Shown here in pieces: positions 26,070 through 34,330 of a stretch of DNA of 64,000 nt. Both the position numbers and the translations under genes were made by a program. The DNA comes from Micromonospora chalcea (GTDB lineage Bacteria; Actinomycetota; Actinomycetes; Mycobacteriales; Micromonosporaceae), in assembly GCF_002926165.1 (NCBI RefSeq), contig NZ_MAGP01000067.1, forward strand, positions 1 through 64,000, read 5' to 3'. Position 1 is the stretch's first letter, and the number at the start of each line of letters is the position of its first letter. The notes beneath the pieces were generated by a model. The model did not search any database. It was not told the DNA's origin and was given only the letters and a program-made list of their open reading frames with translations.

Positions 26070-27236
26070 GTGGTCGGCGTGACGTCGCCGCCCGGTCCGG
26101 CCCGGCCGGTGAACCGCCACTGGCGGTTCACCGGCTGGCTGCTGGCGGCGGTCTGGCTGTTCTTCCTCAACATCCCGCTCGGCACCGCACTGCACCAGCC
26201 CCAACTGTGGCGGCGGCTGGTCGGGATCGCCGCGCTCGTCGCCATCGCCGTGGCGTACGTGCTGATCTTCGAATGGGCCCGGGGCCGACGGCAGCGCCAT
26301 CGGCCGGTGCCGCCCGGCCGGGCCCGGCTGCTGATCGCCGTGCTGCTCGCGCTCGGGCTGGCCGGGATCCCCGGCACCGGCGGCGACTGGCTGACCACAC
26401 TGGTCTTCGTCGGGGCAGCCGCAGTGTTCCTGCTGCCGTCGGCAGAGGCGCTGGTCGTGGTGGTGCTGGCCGCGGCGGCGCCGCCGGTGACCGCGCGTCT
26501 GGTGCCCGGCTGGGAGCACGAGAGCACGCTCGTCTTCGCGGTGCTGCTCGCCTCGTTCGCGATGTTCGGGGTGAGCCGGCTGGCCCAGCGCAACGGCGAA
26601 CTCCAGGCCGCGCAGCAGGAGATCCGCCGACTGGCGGTGGCCGAGGAACGCGCCCGCGCCGCCCGGGACCTGCACGACATCCTCGGGCACTCGCTCACCG
26701 TGGTGGCGGTCAAGGCCGAACTGGCCGGCCGGCTGCTGGAGCTGGACCCGGCCCGCGCCGCCCCCGAGGTCGCCGACATCGAGCGGCTGGCCCGGGAGGC
26801 GCTGGCGGACGTGCGGAGCACCGTCGGGGCGTACCGCGGGGTGGATCTGGCCTCCGAACTGGCCGGCGCGCGGTCGGCGCTGACCGCCGCGGGCGTCGTC
26901 GCGGAGCTGCCGGAGTCGGTGCCGCCGCTGCCGGCGGACCGCGACGAGCTGTTCGGCTGGGCGGTCCGCGAGGGGGTGACGAACGTGGTGCGGCACAGCG
27001 GCGCCCGCCACTGCGTCATCCGGGTGGAACCGTCGGCGGTGGAGGTACGCGACGACGGCCGGGGCCCGGCGGACCAGCATGGCCCGGCCGGGCACGGGCT
27101 GGCCGGGCTGCGGGAGCGGGCCCGGCGGCTGGACGCGACGGTGACGGTGACGGTGGCGCGGCCGGACGACGGGCGTGGCTTCCTGCTCCGGGTGACGGTG
27201 CCCGCGGCGGATCCGGACGGAGGGACGCGCCCGTGA
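26070..27236 (+). CDS. DesK-like sensor histidine kinase (right copy)
   Basis: Mirror of 3337-4503; identical 388-aa kinase with His202 as phosphorylation site. Confidence 0.92.
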   Translation: MVGVTSPPGPARPVNRHWRFTGWLLAAVWLFFLNIPLGTALHQPQLWRRLVGIAALVAIAVAYVLIFEWARGRRQRHRPVPPGRARLLIAVLLALGLAGIPGTGGDWLTTLVFVGAAAVFLLPSAEALVVVVLAAAAPPVTARLVPGWEHESTLVFAVLLASFAMFGVSRLAQRNGELQAAQQEIRRLAVAEERARAARDLHDILGHSLTVVAVKAELAGRLLELDPARAAPEVADIERLAREALADVRSTVGAYRGVDLASELAGARSALTAAGVVAELPESVPPLPADRDELFGWAVREGVTNVVRHSGARHCVIRVEPSAVEVRDDGRGPADQHGPAGHGLAGLRERARRLDATVTVTVARPDDGRGFLLRVTVPAADPDGGTRP

Positions 27237-27853
27237 CCGAGCCGATCAGGCTGCTGCTCGCCGACGACCAGGCGCTAGTCCGGGGCGCGCTCGCAGCGCT
27301 GCTGTCGCTGGAGCCGGACCTGACTGTGGTGGCCGAGGTGAGCCGCGGCGACGAGGTGGTGCCGGAGGCGCTGCGCACCGGCCCGGACGTGGCGCTGCTC
27401 GACGTGGAGATGCCGGGCCTGGACGGGGTGGCCGCCACCGCCGCGCTGCGGGCCGCGCTGCCGTCCTGCCGGGTGCTCGTGGTGACCACGTTCGGGCGTC
27501 CCGGCTACCTCCGCCGGGCGATGGAGGCGGGTGCGAACGGCTTCGTGGTCAAGGACACCCCGGCCCGGCAGCTCGCCGACGCGGTCCGCCGGGTGCACGC
27601 CGGGCTGCGGGTGGTCGACCCGGCGCTCGCCGCCGAGACGCTCGCCACCGGGCCGAGCCCGCTCACCGAGCGGGAGACCGAGGTGCTGCGTACGGCGCGC
27701 GGCGGCGGCACGGTGGCCGAGCTGGCGGCGACGTTGCACCTGTCCGAGGGGACCGTACGCAATCATCTTTCCGCAGCCATCGGCAAGACCGGCGCCCGCA
27801 ACCGGGCCGACGCGGTGCGGGTGGCCGAGGCCAACGGCTGGCTGCTGGGCTGA
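27233..27853 (+). CDS. NarL/LuxR-type response regulator (right copy)
   Basis: Mirror of 2720-3340; identical 206-aa regulator with Asp57, coupled to the kinase by a GTGA overlap. Confidence 0.93.
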   Translation: MTEPIRLLLADDQALVRGALAALLSLEPDLTVVAEVSRGDEVVPEALRTGPDVALLDVEMPGLDGVAATAALRAALPSCRVLVVTTFGRPGYLRRAMEAGANGFVVKDTPARQLADAVRRVHAGLRVVDPALAAETLATGPSPLTERETEVLRTARGGGTVAELAATLHLSEGTVRNHLSAAIGKTGARNRADAVRVAEANGWLLG

Positions 27854-27859
27854 GCCCGG

Positions 27860-28750
27860 TCAGGGCAGGCGGTCCACCACGACGAAGGCGGTGCCCGGCT
27901 CGACCTCGGTCAGCAGCAGGCGCTGGGCGCTGCGCGTCAGCCGGATGCAGCCGTTCGTGACGTTCTTGCCGAGCGTGTCGTCGTTGTGCCAGCTGTGCAG
28001 TCCGATGTGCGCGCCGCGCAGCCCGGTCGGCACCGCCTCCGGGTCGTCCGGGATCGCGCCGAGGGCGAAGATGTCGACGCCGCCGTAGACGGCCTCCGGA
28101 GGCGGGGTGCGGCCCAGCACGAACGTGCGGCCCAGCGGGGTGAGCTGCCCGGACATGCCGAGGCTGACCGGCCAGGTGCGCATCGCGCGCCCGTCCCGGC
28201 TCCAGGTGAGGCGGTGGGTGCGCCGTTCCACCACGATCTGGTCGCGCAGCGCCACCGTGGTCCAGCCGCCCGAGGGCAGCCAGGCGGTGGTGCGGTTGGC
28301 CGACGGGAGCAGCACGGCGGTCCAGCCGGAGCGGCGTTCGACGATCGGCACGGTGAGCCGTGCGCCGTTGATGGTCGGCGCGAGGAAGGCCAGCGGACGG
28401 CCGCCCGGCGCGTCGTACGCGGCCACGTTGCGGTTCGGGCGCAGCCCTTCGCCGAGCTGGCGGGTGTCGGCCGGATCCGGGTCGGGCGGGAAGCCGCGCG
28501 GCGCCGGGTCGTAGGTGATCACCGGCAGGTCGTCCGGCGGGCGCGCGGCGGGCGGCACCGACTCGTACGGCGACGGGCTCGGCGCGGCGGTCGTGCTCGT
28601 GGGCGCGGCGACGACCGGCGTTGACGGCCGCGCGGGCGTGACGGTGAGCGCGCGGCCGACCAGCAGCGCGGTGACGAGCAGCAGCGGTACGGCGAGCGCG
28701 GCGATCAGCCAGCCGGGAGGTCGGCGCGCGGCAAACCGGTCGAACAGCAC
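27860..28750 (-). CDS. Membrane-anchored L,D-transpeptidase, YkuD family (right copy)
   Basis: Mirror of 1823-2713; identical 296-aa enzyme with His252 and Cys268. It converges on the mirrored response-regulator gene. Confidence 0.9.
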   Translation of the reverse strand: MLFDRFAARRPPGWLIAALAVPLLLVTALLVGRALTVTPARPSTPVVAAPTSTTAAPSPSPYESVPPAARPPDDLPVITYDPAPRGFPPDPDPADTRQLGEGLRPNRNVAAYDAPGGRPLAFLAPTINGARLTVPIVERRSGWTAVLLPSANRTTAWLPSGGWTTVALRDQIVVERRTHRLTWSRDGRAMRTWPVSLGMSGQLTPLGRTFVLGRTPPPEAVYGGVDIFALGAIPDDPEAVPTGLRGAHIGLHSWHNDDTLGKNVTNGCIRLTRSAQRLLLTEVEPGTAFVVVDRLP

Positions 28751-28772
28751 GAAACTGACTGTAACCGACCGG

Positions 28773-28808
28773 AAGCCCCCGTACCCGGTACTACGGGTAC
28801 GGGGGCTT
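28773..28808 (-). terminator. Hairpin terminator after alpha-amylase (right copy)
   Basis: Mirror of 1765-1800: 15-bp perfect stem with a 6-base loop. Confidence 0.85.
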
Positions 28809-28823
28809 CGCGGCCCGGGTGGC

Positions 28824-30269
28824 TCAGCTGAGCTTCGCGCCGATGTGGATGGCGATCGCGTCGTGCGCGGGGACGTTCGCGGCGAACCAGCCGGACGAGT
28901 CCACCGTGATCACCGGACCGCTGCACGAGCCGTTGCTGAACGTGCCGTGGACGACGTCGCAGTAGCGGCCGGCCGGCAGCCCGGTGTAGTACGAGCGGCC
29001 GTTCACCGCGCTGCCCTCGTCGTTGATCGTCAGGTAGCCCTTGCCGGTACGGCTGAACGCGATGTGCTGGTAGCCGTTGTCGTACCAGTTGGAGACCCCG
29101 GCGCCCTCGGTGGCGTTGCGGAAGCCGACCATGTTGGCGATGACCGGCCAGCGGTGCTCGCACTCCCAGCCCGAGTAGCAGGTGACGTTGGTGATCCGGT
29201 TGCTGCCGTCGGCGGGCGGGCCCTGGTCCCGGCCGCTGTAGGTGAAGCTCGACATCACCGCCGGGGTGCCGTACGGCCACGCCAGCATGAACGCGTTGGC
29301 CAGCGCGTACGTGCCGCGGTCGCGGTAGGTGAGCACGCCGCCCTCGCGCTGGGTGTCGTGGTTGTCGGTGAAGACCACCGCCTTCGCGCTCGACAGGTAG
29401 CCCCAGGACTCACCGAAGTTCTTCAGGTACGCCAGCCGCTCGTTGTTGAACATCCGGGCCAGGTCCTTGCCGTACCGGAACTCGTGCACGTCACCGTTGC
29501 CGGTGTACTCGGTCGGCTGGATCGGCTCGCCCGCGCCGTAGATGACCTCCTGCACCAGGTACGCGCTGCGGTTCAGCTTGGCCTTGATCGCGGCGATGTC
29601 GGCGGCCGGCATGTGCTTGCTGCCGTCCAGGCGGAACCCGTCGACGCCGAGGGAGAGCAGGTCGTTGAGGTACGCGGCGAGCCGGCCGCGCACGTACTCC
29701 GACTCGGTCTTGAGGTCGGCGAGGTTGACCAGCTCGCAGTTCTGCACCTCGTACCGGTCGTTGTAGTTGGCGATGTCGTTGTTGCCGTTGCGCCCGCAGT
29801 AGTGGAAGTCCTGCGCCGAGTAGATGCCGGGATAGTTGTAGTGGCCGTACGACGAGCCGGCCCACCCGGTGCCGCCGTTCTCCTGCCCGGACATGTGGTT
29901 GACCACGGCGTCGACGATCACCTTCACGCCCGCCGCGTGGCACGTGTTCACCATGGACTGGAACTGCGCGCGCGTGCCCTTGCGGGACTCGATCCGGTAG
30001 CTGACCGGCTGGTACGACACCCACCACGGGCTGCTGTTGACGTGCTCCTGGGGCGGGGACACCTGCACGTAGCCGTAGCCCTTCGGGCCCAGTGTGCTGG
30101 TGCACTCGGTGGCCACCGACGTCCAGTTCCACTCGAAGAGCTGGACGATGACCTTCTTGGCGCCCGGGGTGGCGGCGGTGGCCGGGGGAGCCGCCGCCGT
30201 GATCGGGACGAGCAGGCTGGCGGCCAGGCCCAGGGCGAGCGCCGCGGCGCGGAATCGGCGTCGATGCAT
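28824..30269 (-). CDS. Secreted alpha-amylase, GH13 (right copy)
   Basis: Mirror of 304-1749; identical 481-aa secreted enzyme with the triad Asp215, Glu241, Asp305. Here its divergent neighbour, the heme membrane protein gene, is complete, so 30270-30562 is a genuine two-way promoter region. Confidence 0.95.
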   Translation of the reverse strand: MHRRRFRAAALALGLAASLLVPITAAAPPATAATPGAKKVIVQLFEWNWTSVATECTSTLGPKGYGYVQVSPPQEHVNSSPWWVSYQPVSYRIESRKGTRAQFQSMVNTCHAAGVKVIVDAVVNHMSGQENGGTGWAGSSYGHYNYPGIYSAQDFHYCGRNGNNDIANYNDRYEVQNCELVNLADLKTESEYVRGRLAAYLNDLLSLGVDGFRLDGSKHMPAADIAAIKAKLNRSAYLVQEVIYGAGEPIQPTEYTGNGDVHEFRYGKDLARMFNNERLAYLKNFGESWGYLSSAKAVVFTDNHDTQREGGVLTYRDRGTYALANAFMLAWPYGTPAVMSSFTYSGRDQGPPADGSNRITNVTCYSGWECEHRWPVIANMVGFRNATEGAGVSNWYDNGYQHIAFSRTGKGYLTINDEGSAVNGRSYYTGLPAGRYCDVVHGTFSNGSCSGPVITVDSSGWFAANVPAHDAIAIHIGAKLS

Positions 30270-30329
30270 CAGGACTCCTGCGGGGGTGCGGGGGATGCGG
30301 GGGAGTGGAGCCTGTCTCAGTGCTGGCTT

Positions 30330-30388
30330 CTTGCAGCCCGCGCTGAAATTTTGCGGCAAGGTTACGAGAATGTTGCAAGGACTGTCAA
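30330..30388 (-). promoter_or_regulatory. Promoter/operator region of the alpha-amylase gene (right copy)
   Basis: Mirror of 185-243 with the CTTGCA/TGCAAG elements and TTGACA. It lies between the divergent amylase and redox-operon genes. Confidence 0.55.
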
Positions 30389-30562
30389 CGCATGGGCATT
30401 CGTCGTTGCGTCAGGCGCTACACGCGCGTCCGGACCGGACGGTTCGAAAAACCGGCCGAGAAATTCGCCACCGGAGGTGATCCGTCCGCGCCGTCGCTCC
30501 GTACCTGAGTGGGGAGCAGGGTCGGCCGGTGGGGGCGCCGCCGCGAGACGATCGAGGAGCAG

Positions 30563-32263
30563 ATGGCCCGGGCACAGCAGAACGAGAAGACGACGACCGT
30601 CCGGACCACCACCAGCAGCCGTGGTGCCCGGACCATGTCGAAGTCCGCGATCGCGGCGCTGACCGCTTCCGCACTCGGCCTCGCGTGGGCCGGAGTGGAG
30701 CTGGCCGGCGCCGGCGGGCTCATGTACTCGTACGGATTCTTCTTCACCGAGTTCTTCGCCGGGGTGGTCGCCCTGGTCGCGCTCAGCATCACCGTCATGC
30801 TGGGCCTGCTCGCCACCGACCGCCTCGTGCTGCTCATCCGGCACCGCGTGCTGCTCCAGTCCGCGCACCGCGCCACCGGCGTGCTCGGCGTGGCCGGACT
30901 GGTCTTCCACGTCATCACCAAGGTGGCCATCGGCCGGGCCGGCCCCACCGACGCGGTGGTGCCGTTCATCGGCGGCGCCGGCCTCTACGTCGGACTGGGC
31001 ACCGTCGCCGCGCTGCTGATGGTGGGCGTGCTCTGGACCGGAATCGTCCGGGTCCGGTTCGCCGGCGTCGGTCCCAAGTGGTTCTGGCGGGCGCTGCACT
31101 CGATGGCCTACGTGTCCTGGCCGTTCGCGCTGGTGCACGGCCTCAACGCCGGCCGGCCCGCGGCGACCTGGGTGCTGCTCAGCTACCTCGCCTGCGTGCT
31201 GGCCGTGGTGCTGGCGCTGATGGTGCGGCTCTCCGTTCACCTGGGCAAGCGCAGCCGGGAACAGCACCAGGCCGCCGCGCTCAACAAGGCCATGGCCGGC
31301 AAGGCCGAGGAGCGGACCGGCGTGTTCGCCGTGCTCACCCGCAAGAAGGACAGCGCCAAGGAGGACAGCGGCGCCGGCCGGGGCCGCTGGGCCGAGGCCA
31401 CCGCCACCTGGACCGCGCCGGCCGGCACCGCCCGGCGGCGCGACCCCGAGCGGTTCGCCGTACCCGTGGTGCCGGAACCCGGGTCGCTGCGCGAACCGGT
31501 CCGTGCGGCCGCCCGCCGCCGCGACGAGGAGCGGGTCGCCACCCGGGTACGCGAGGAGGAGCGCGAGCCGGTCCTCTTCGACCGGGACGAGGAACTGGTG
31601 CCGGCACGCCGGTCCGACAGTGAACGCTCCCGCCGTCGTCGCCGGTCCGAGGAGGAGCCGGCGGGCCGCCGGTCCCGCACCGACGAGGAGCGGGTGAGCC
31701 GCCGGTCCCGGGCCGACGAGGAACGGGTCGGTCGCCGCTCCCGGGCCGACGAGGACGTCGCCGCCCGCTACTCGGCCCCGCCGGAGAGCGGTGGCCGCCA
31801 CTCCGCGCCCCCGGACACCGGTGGCCGCCACTCCGCCCCGCCGGACAGCAGCCGGTACGCCACCCCGGCCGAGGTGGCCCGCTACTCCGCGCCGCCGCGT
31901 GCCGGCAGCGAGCCGGAGGAGCCGTGGGACAGCCCGCGCCGCTGGGAGACCCGCCCGGTCTCCGGTGAGCCGATCTCGGCCGGGCCGATCTCCGGCAGCC
32001 CGATGTCGGCGCAGCCGCTCAGCGGATCCGGCCGGCGCTACCGGGACGAGGAGGACGTGCCGGAGGAGCCGGACTACTGGCGCCCGCCGGCCCGCTACGA
32101 CGCCGACGAGGCGTTCGTGGACGACACCCCGACGCTCGTCGACCTCGCCTCCCGTCGCGCCATGCGGGCCGGCAAGGACAGCCGGTCCGGCCGTCGCAAG
32201 CGGGCCGACGCGGACGCGGTCGACGGGGCGTACTGGGCCGGGCTGCGGGGTGAGGCCCGGTGA
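30563..32263 (+). CDS. Two-heme ferric-reductase-like membrane protein with long disordered tail
   Basis: Membrane electron carrier of 566 aa. About six helices occupy residues 28-225. Histidine pairs H102/H116 and H179/H192 have the HX13H and HX12H spacing of the ferric reductase/NADPH oxidase family, which holds two stacked b hemes across the membrane. Unlike those enzymes it has no C-terminal FAD/NAD(P) domain. Instead, residues 230-566 form a low-complexity cytoplasmic tail with three RRSR(A/T)DE repeats (369-398) and three SAPP(E/D) repeats (403-428). The ATG at 30563 follows GAGGAG. The stop overlaps the GTG of the NuoF-like gene, so the missing flavin dehydrogenase function is probably supplied by that neighbour. 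The first 10 bases lie inside the palindrome. Confidence 0.85.
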   Translation: MARAQQNEKTTTVRTTTSSRGARTMSKSAIAALTASALGLAWAGVELAGAGGLMYSYGFFFTEFFAGVVALVALSITVMLGLLATDRLVLLIRHRVLLQSAHRATGVLGVAGLVFHVITKVAIGRAGPTDAVVPFIGGAGLYVGLGTVAALLMVGVLWTGIVRVRFAGVGPKWFWRALHSMAYVSWPFALVHGLNAGRPAATWVLLSYLACVLAVVLALMVRLSVHLGKRSREQHQAAALNKAMAGKAEERTGVFAVLTRKKDSAKEDSGAGRGRWAEATATWTAPAGTARRRDPERFAVPVVPEPGSLREPVRAAARRRDEERVATRVREEEREPVLFDRDEELVPARRSDSERSRRRRRSEEEPAGRRSRTDEERVSRRSRADEERVGRRSRADEDVAARYSAPPESGGRHSAPPDTGGRHSAPPDSSRYATPAEVARYSAPPRAGSEPEEPWDSPRRWETRPVSGEPISAGPISGSPMSAQPLSGSGRRYRDEEDVPEEPDYWRPPARYDADEAFVDDTPTLVDLASRRAMRAGKDSRSGRRKRADADAVDGAYWAGLRGEAR

Positions 32264-33729
32264 CGCGGCAGACCACGGTCCCACCGGTCGCCTGCGTCGG
32301 CGAGCCCCGCCTGACCGCCGGGTTCGCCGAGTTCGGCCGGCTCGACCTGCTCGCCCACGAGGAGGTGCACGGCCCGATCGGCCCGATGGAACCGGCGGCG
32401 CTGCTGCGGCTCGCCGAAGCCATCGACCTCAAGGGCAAGGGCGGCGCGGGCTTCCCGTTCGCCCGCAAGCTGCGCGCGGTGCTGGAGTCCTGCGAGCGGC
32501 AGGACCTCTCCGCCGTGGTCGTCGTCAACGCCACCGAGGGGGAACCGGCGAGCTGGAAGGACAAGGTGCTGCTCACCCGCGCCCCGCACCTGATCCTGGA
32601 CGGCGCCGCGCTGGCCGCGTTCGCGCTGGACGCGGAGGAGATCGTCATCGGCGTCGCCGACGACGACGTGGGCCGGCCCTCGCTGGCCGAGGCGCTGCAG
32701 GAACGCCGGATGCCGGTGCCCACCACGATCGTCACGGTGCCGCACCGGTTCATCTCCGGCGAGGGCGGCGCGCTCGTCAACGGCATCAACGGCCTGCCGC
32801 ACATCCCGCCCGGCACCAAGAAGCGCTCCAGCGACTCCGGCGTCGGCGGGCTGCCCACCCTGCTGTCGAACGCCGAGACGTACTCCCAGCTCGCCGTCGC
32901 CGCCCGGATCGGCCCGTACGAGTACGCCGCGCTCGGCACCGACGACGAGCCCGGCACCGTGCTGCTCACCGTCACCGGGTCGGCGAAGCGGCCCGCCGTG
33001 GTGGAGTGCGCCGCGGGCACCCCGCTGCGCGAGATCCTCGACCTGTGCGAGGTGCCGCCCGGCCCGGGCATCCTGATGGGCGGCTACCACGGCAAGTGGA
33101 TCACCGCGGCGGCGGCGGACCGGGCCGAGGTGTCCCGCAAGGGGCTCACCGCCGTCGGCGGCACGCTCGGCGCCGGCATCATCGTGCCGCTCGGCGCCGA
33201 CACCTGCCCGCTCGGCGAGGCCGCCCAGGTCGTGCGGTACCTGGCCGGTGAGTCCGCCGGGCAGTGCGGCCCGTGCAAGATGGGCCTGCCCGACCTGGCC
33301 CGCTCGGTCGACCTCGCGGTCTCCGGCAGCGCCCCGGTCGAGCTGGTCCGCGCCGCGGCCGGCGACGTCAAGGGACGCGGCGCGTGCAGCCACCCGGACG
33401 GCACCGCCCGGTTCGCGCTGTCCGCCATGGAGGTGTTCGCCGACGACCTGCGGCTGCACGCCACCGGCGAGGGCTGCGGCAAGCGGGTCAAGGGCATGAT
33501 GGGACTGCCCGGCGCGCCCGACGCCAACCCGCAGAAACTCACGCTCGACTGGTCCCGCTGCGACGGGCACGGGCTCTGCGCGCACGTGGTGCCGGACTTC
33601 ATCCGGCTCGACGGCAACGGCTACCCGGCGTTCCCGCCCACCCCGGTGCCGACGTGGCTGCGCGAAGGCGCGCTCAAGGCGGTAAAGGTCTGTCCCGAAC
33701 TCGCGCTTCGCCTGGTCCGGGCCGAGTAG
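32260..33729 (+). CDS. NuoF-like NAD(P)H diaphorase with C-terminal ferredoxin domain
   Basis: Cytoplasmic oxidoreductase of 489 aa resembling the 51-kDa (NuoF/Nqo1) subunit of complex I. The FMN loop is GKGGAGFPFARK (59-70) and the nucleotide-site motif NATEGEPASWKD (90-101). The N3-type iron-sulfur motif reads SAGQCGPCKMG: Cys336 and Cys339 are present, but the first Cys of the normal CxxCxxC is Ala333; Cys376 and Cys406 could complete a cluster. The last 65 residues add a small ferredoxin-like domain with Cys434, Cys440 and Cys478 (a three-Cys pattern, likely [3Fe-4S]). No NuoE or NuoG gene is near, so it is not complex I. I infer that it passes electrons from NAD(P)H to the heme protein encoded upstream, with which it overlaps by four bases. 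Confidence 0.85.
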   Translation: MTRQTTVPPVACVGEPRLTAGFAEFGRLDLLAHEEVHGPIGPMEPAALLRLAEAIDLKGKGGAGFPFARKLRAVLESCERQDLSAVVVVNATEGEPASWKDKVLLTRAPHLILDGAALAAFALDAEEIVIGVADDDVGRPSLAEALQERRMPVPTTIVTVPHRFISGEGGALVNGINGLPHIPPGTKKRSSDSGVGGLPTLLSNAETYSQLAVAARIGPYEYAALGTDDEPGTVLLTVTGSAKRPAVVECAAGTPLREILDLCEVPPGPGILMGGYHGKWITAAAADRAEVSRKGLTAVGGTLGAGIIVPLGADTCPLGEAAQVVRYLAGESAGQCGPCKMGLPDLARSVDLAVSGSAPVELVRAAAGDVKGRGACSHPDGTARFALSAMEVFADDLRLHATGEGCGKRVKGMMGLPGAPDANPQKLTLDWSRCDGHGLCAHVVPDFIRLDGNGYPAFPPTPVPTWLREGALKAVKVCPELALRLVRAE

Positions 33730-33745
33730 AACCCAGGAGCCGCCG

Positions 33746-34330
33746 ATGCGTACCGCCGTTCGTGTGACCGCCGCCGTCGTACTCGCAGCCACGCTCGCCA
33801 CCGGCTGCGCGGCCGGGCCCGAGGCCGGGGCGGTGGCACCCACGGCCCCCGCCGCCGCGCCCCCGGACGTCGCGTCCCCCGCCGCGACGCCGGGCGGGCC
33901 GACGTCCGCGCCACCGGCCGCGGTGCCGGCCACGCTGTCGTTCACCGGCAGGACCCTCGACGGTACGGCGTTCTCCGCCGCCGCCCTGGCCGGGCGGCCG
34001 GTGCTGCTCTGGTTCTGGGCGCCCTGGTGCGCCACCTGCGCCAGCCAGGCGTGGACGGTCGCCGAGATCGCCCCCGCCTACCGGGACACGGTCCCGATCG
34101 TCGGCGTCGCCGGGCTCGGCGAGCAGAAGGCGATGAAGGACTTCGTCACCGAGTTCGACCTGGGCGGCACGACCCAGATCGACGACCGTAACGGCGCGCT
34201 GTGGCGCCGTTTCAAGGTGACCGAGCAGAGCACGTTCGTCGTCCTGGACCGGACCGGCCGGGTCGTCCACCAGGGATTCCTGGACGGTGAGGCGCTCACC
34301 CGGCAGGTCGAGACGCTGGCCCGGGGATGA
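33746..34330 (+). CDS. TlpA/ResA-like thioredoxin-fold lipoprotein
   Basis: Extracytoplasmic thiol-disulfide protein of 194 aa. The lipobox LATGC makes Cys21 the lipidated residue; an Ala/Pro-rich linker follows to about residue 62. The redoxin domain has the active site WCATC (Cys95, Cys98) and the cis-Pro region near STFVVLD. A clear AGGAG precedes the ATG. Its stop overlaps the next gene (ATGA). It should receive electrons from the CcdA protein and reduce outer-face disulfides, for example in cytochrome or metalloprotein maturation. Related mycobacterial lipoproteins (DsbF/MPT53-like) sometimes act as oxidases; direction here is inferred from the CcdA partner. Confidence 0.9.
   Translation: MRTAVRVTAAVVLAATLATGCAAGPEAGAVAPTAPAAAPPDVASPAATPGGPTSAPPAAVPATLSFTGRTLDGTAFSAAALAGRPVLLWFWAPWCATCASQAWTVAEIAPAYRDTVPIVGVAGLGEQKAMKDFVTEFDLGGTTQIDDRNGALWRRFKVTEQSTFVVLDRTGRVVHQGFLDGEALTRQVETLARG

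Noticed and set aside
28515..30662. 715-aa open frame antisense to the right-arm amylase
   Set aside because: Shadow of the amylase; Val/Arg/Gly/His-rich with no domain.
30362..32284. 640-aa open frame antisense to the heme membrane gene
   Set aside because: Low-complexity Gly/Pro/Arg/His composition; the plus-strand frame has clear helices and heme ligands.
32260..33729. Complex I subunit NuoF
   Set aside because: No other nuo genes nearby, one cluster Cys is missing and a ferredoxin domain is added; a stand-alone diaphorase fits better.
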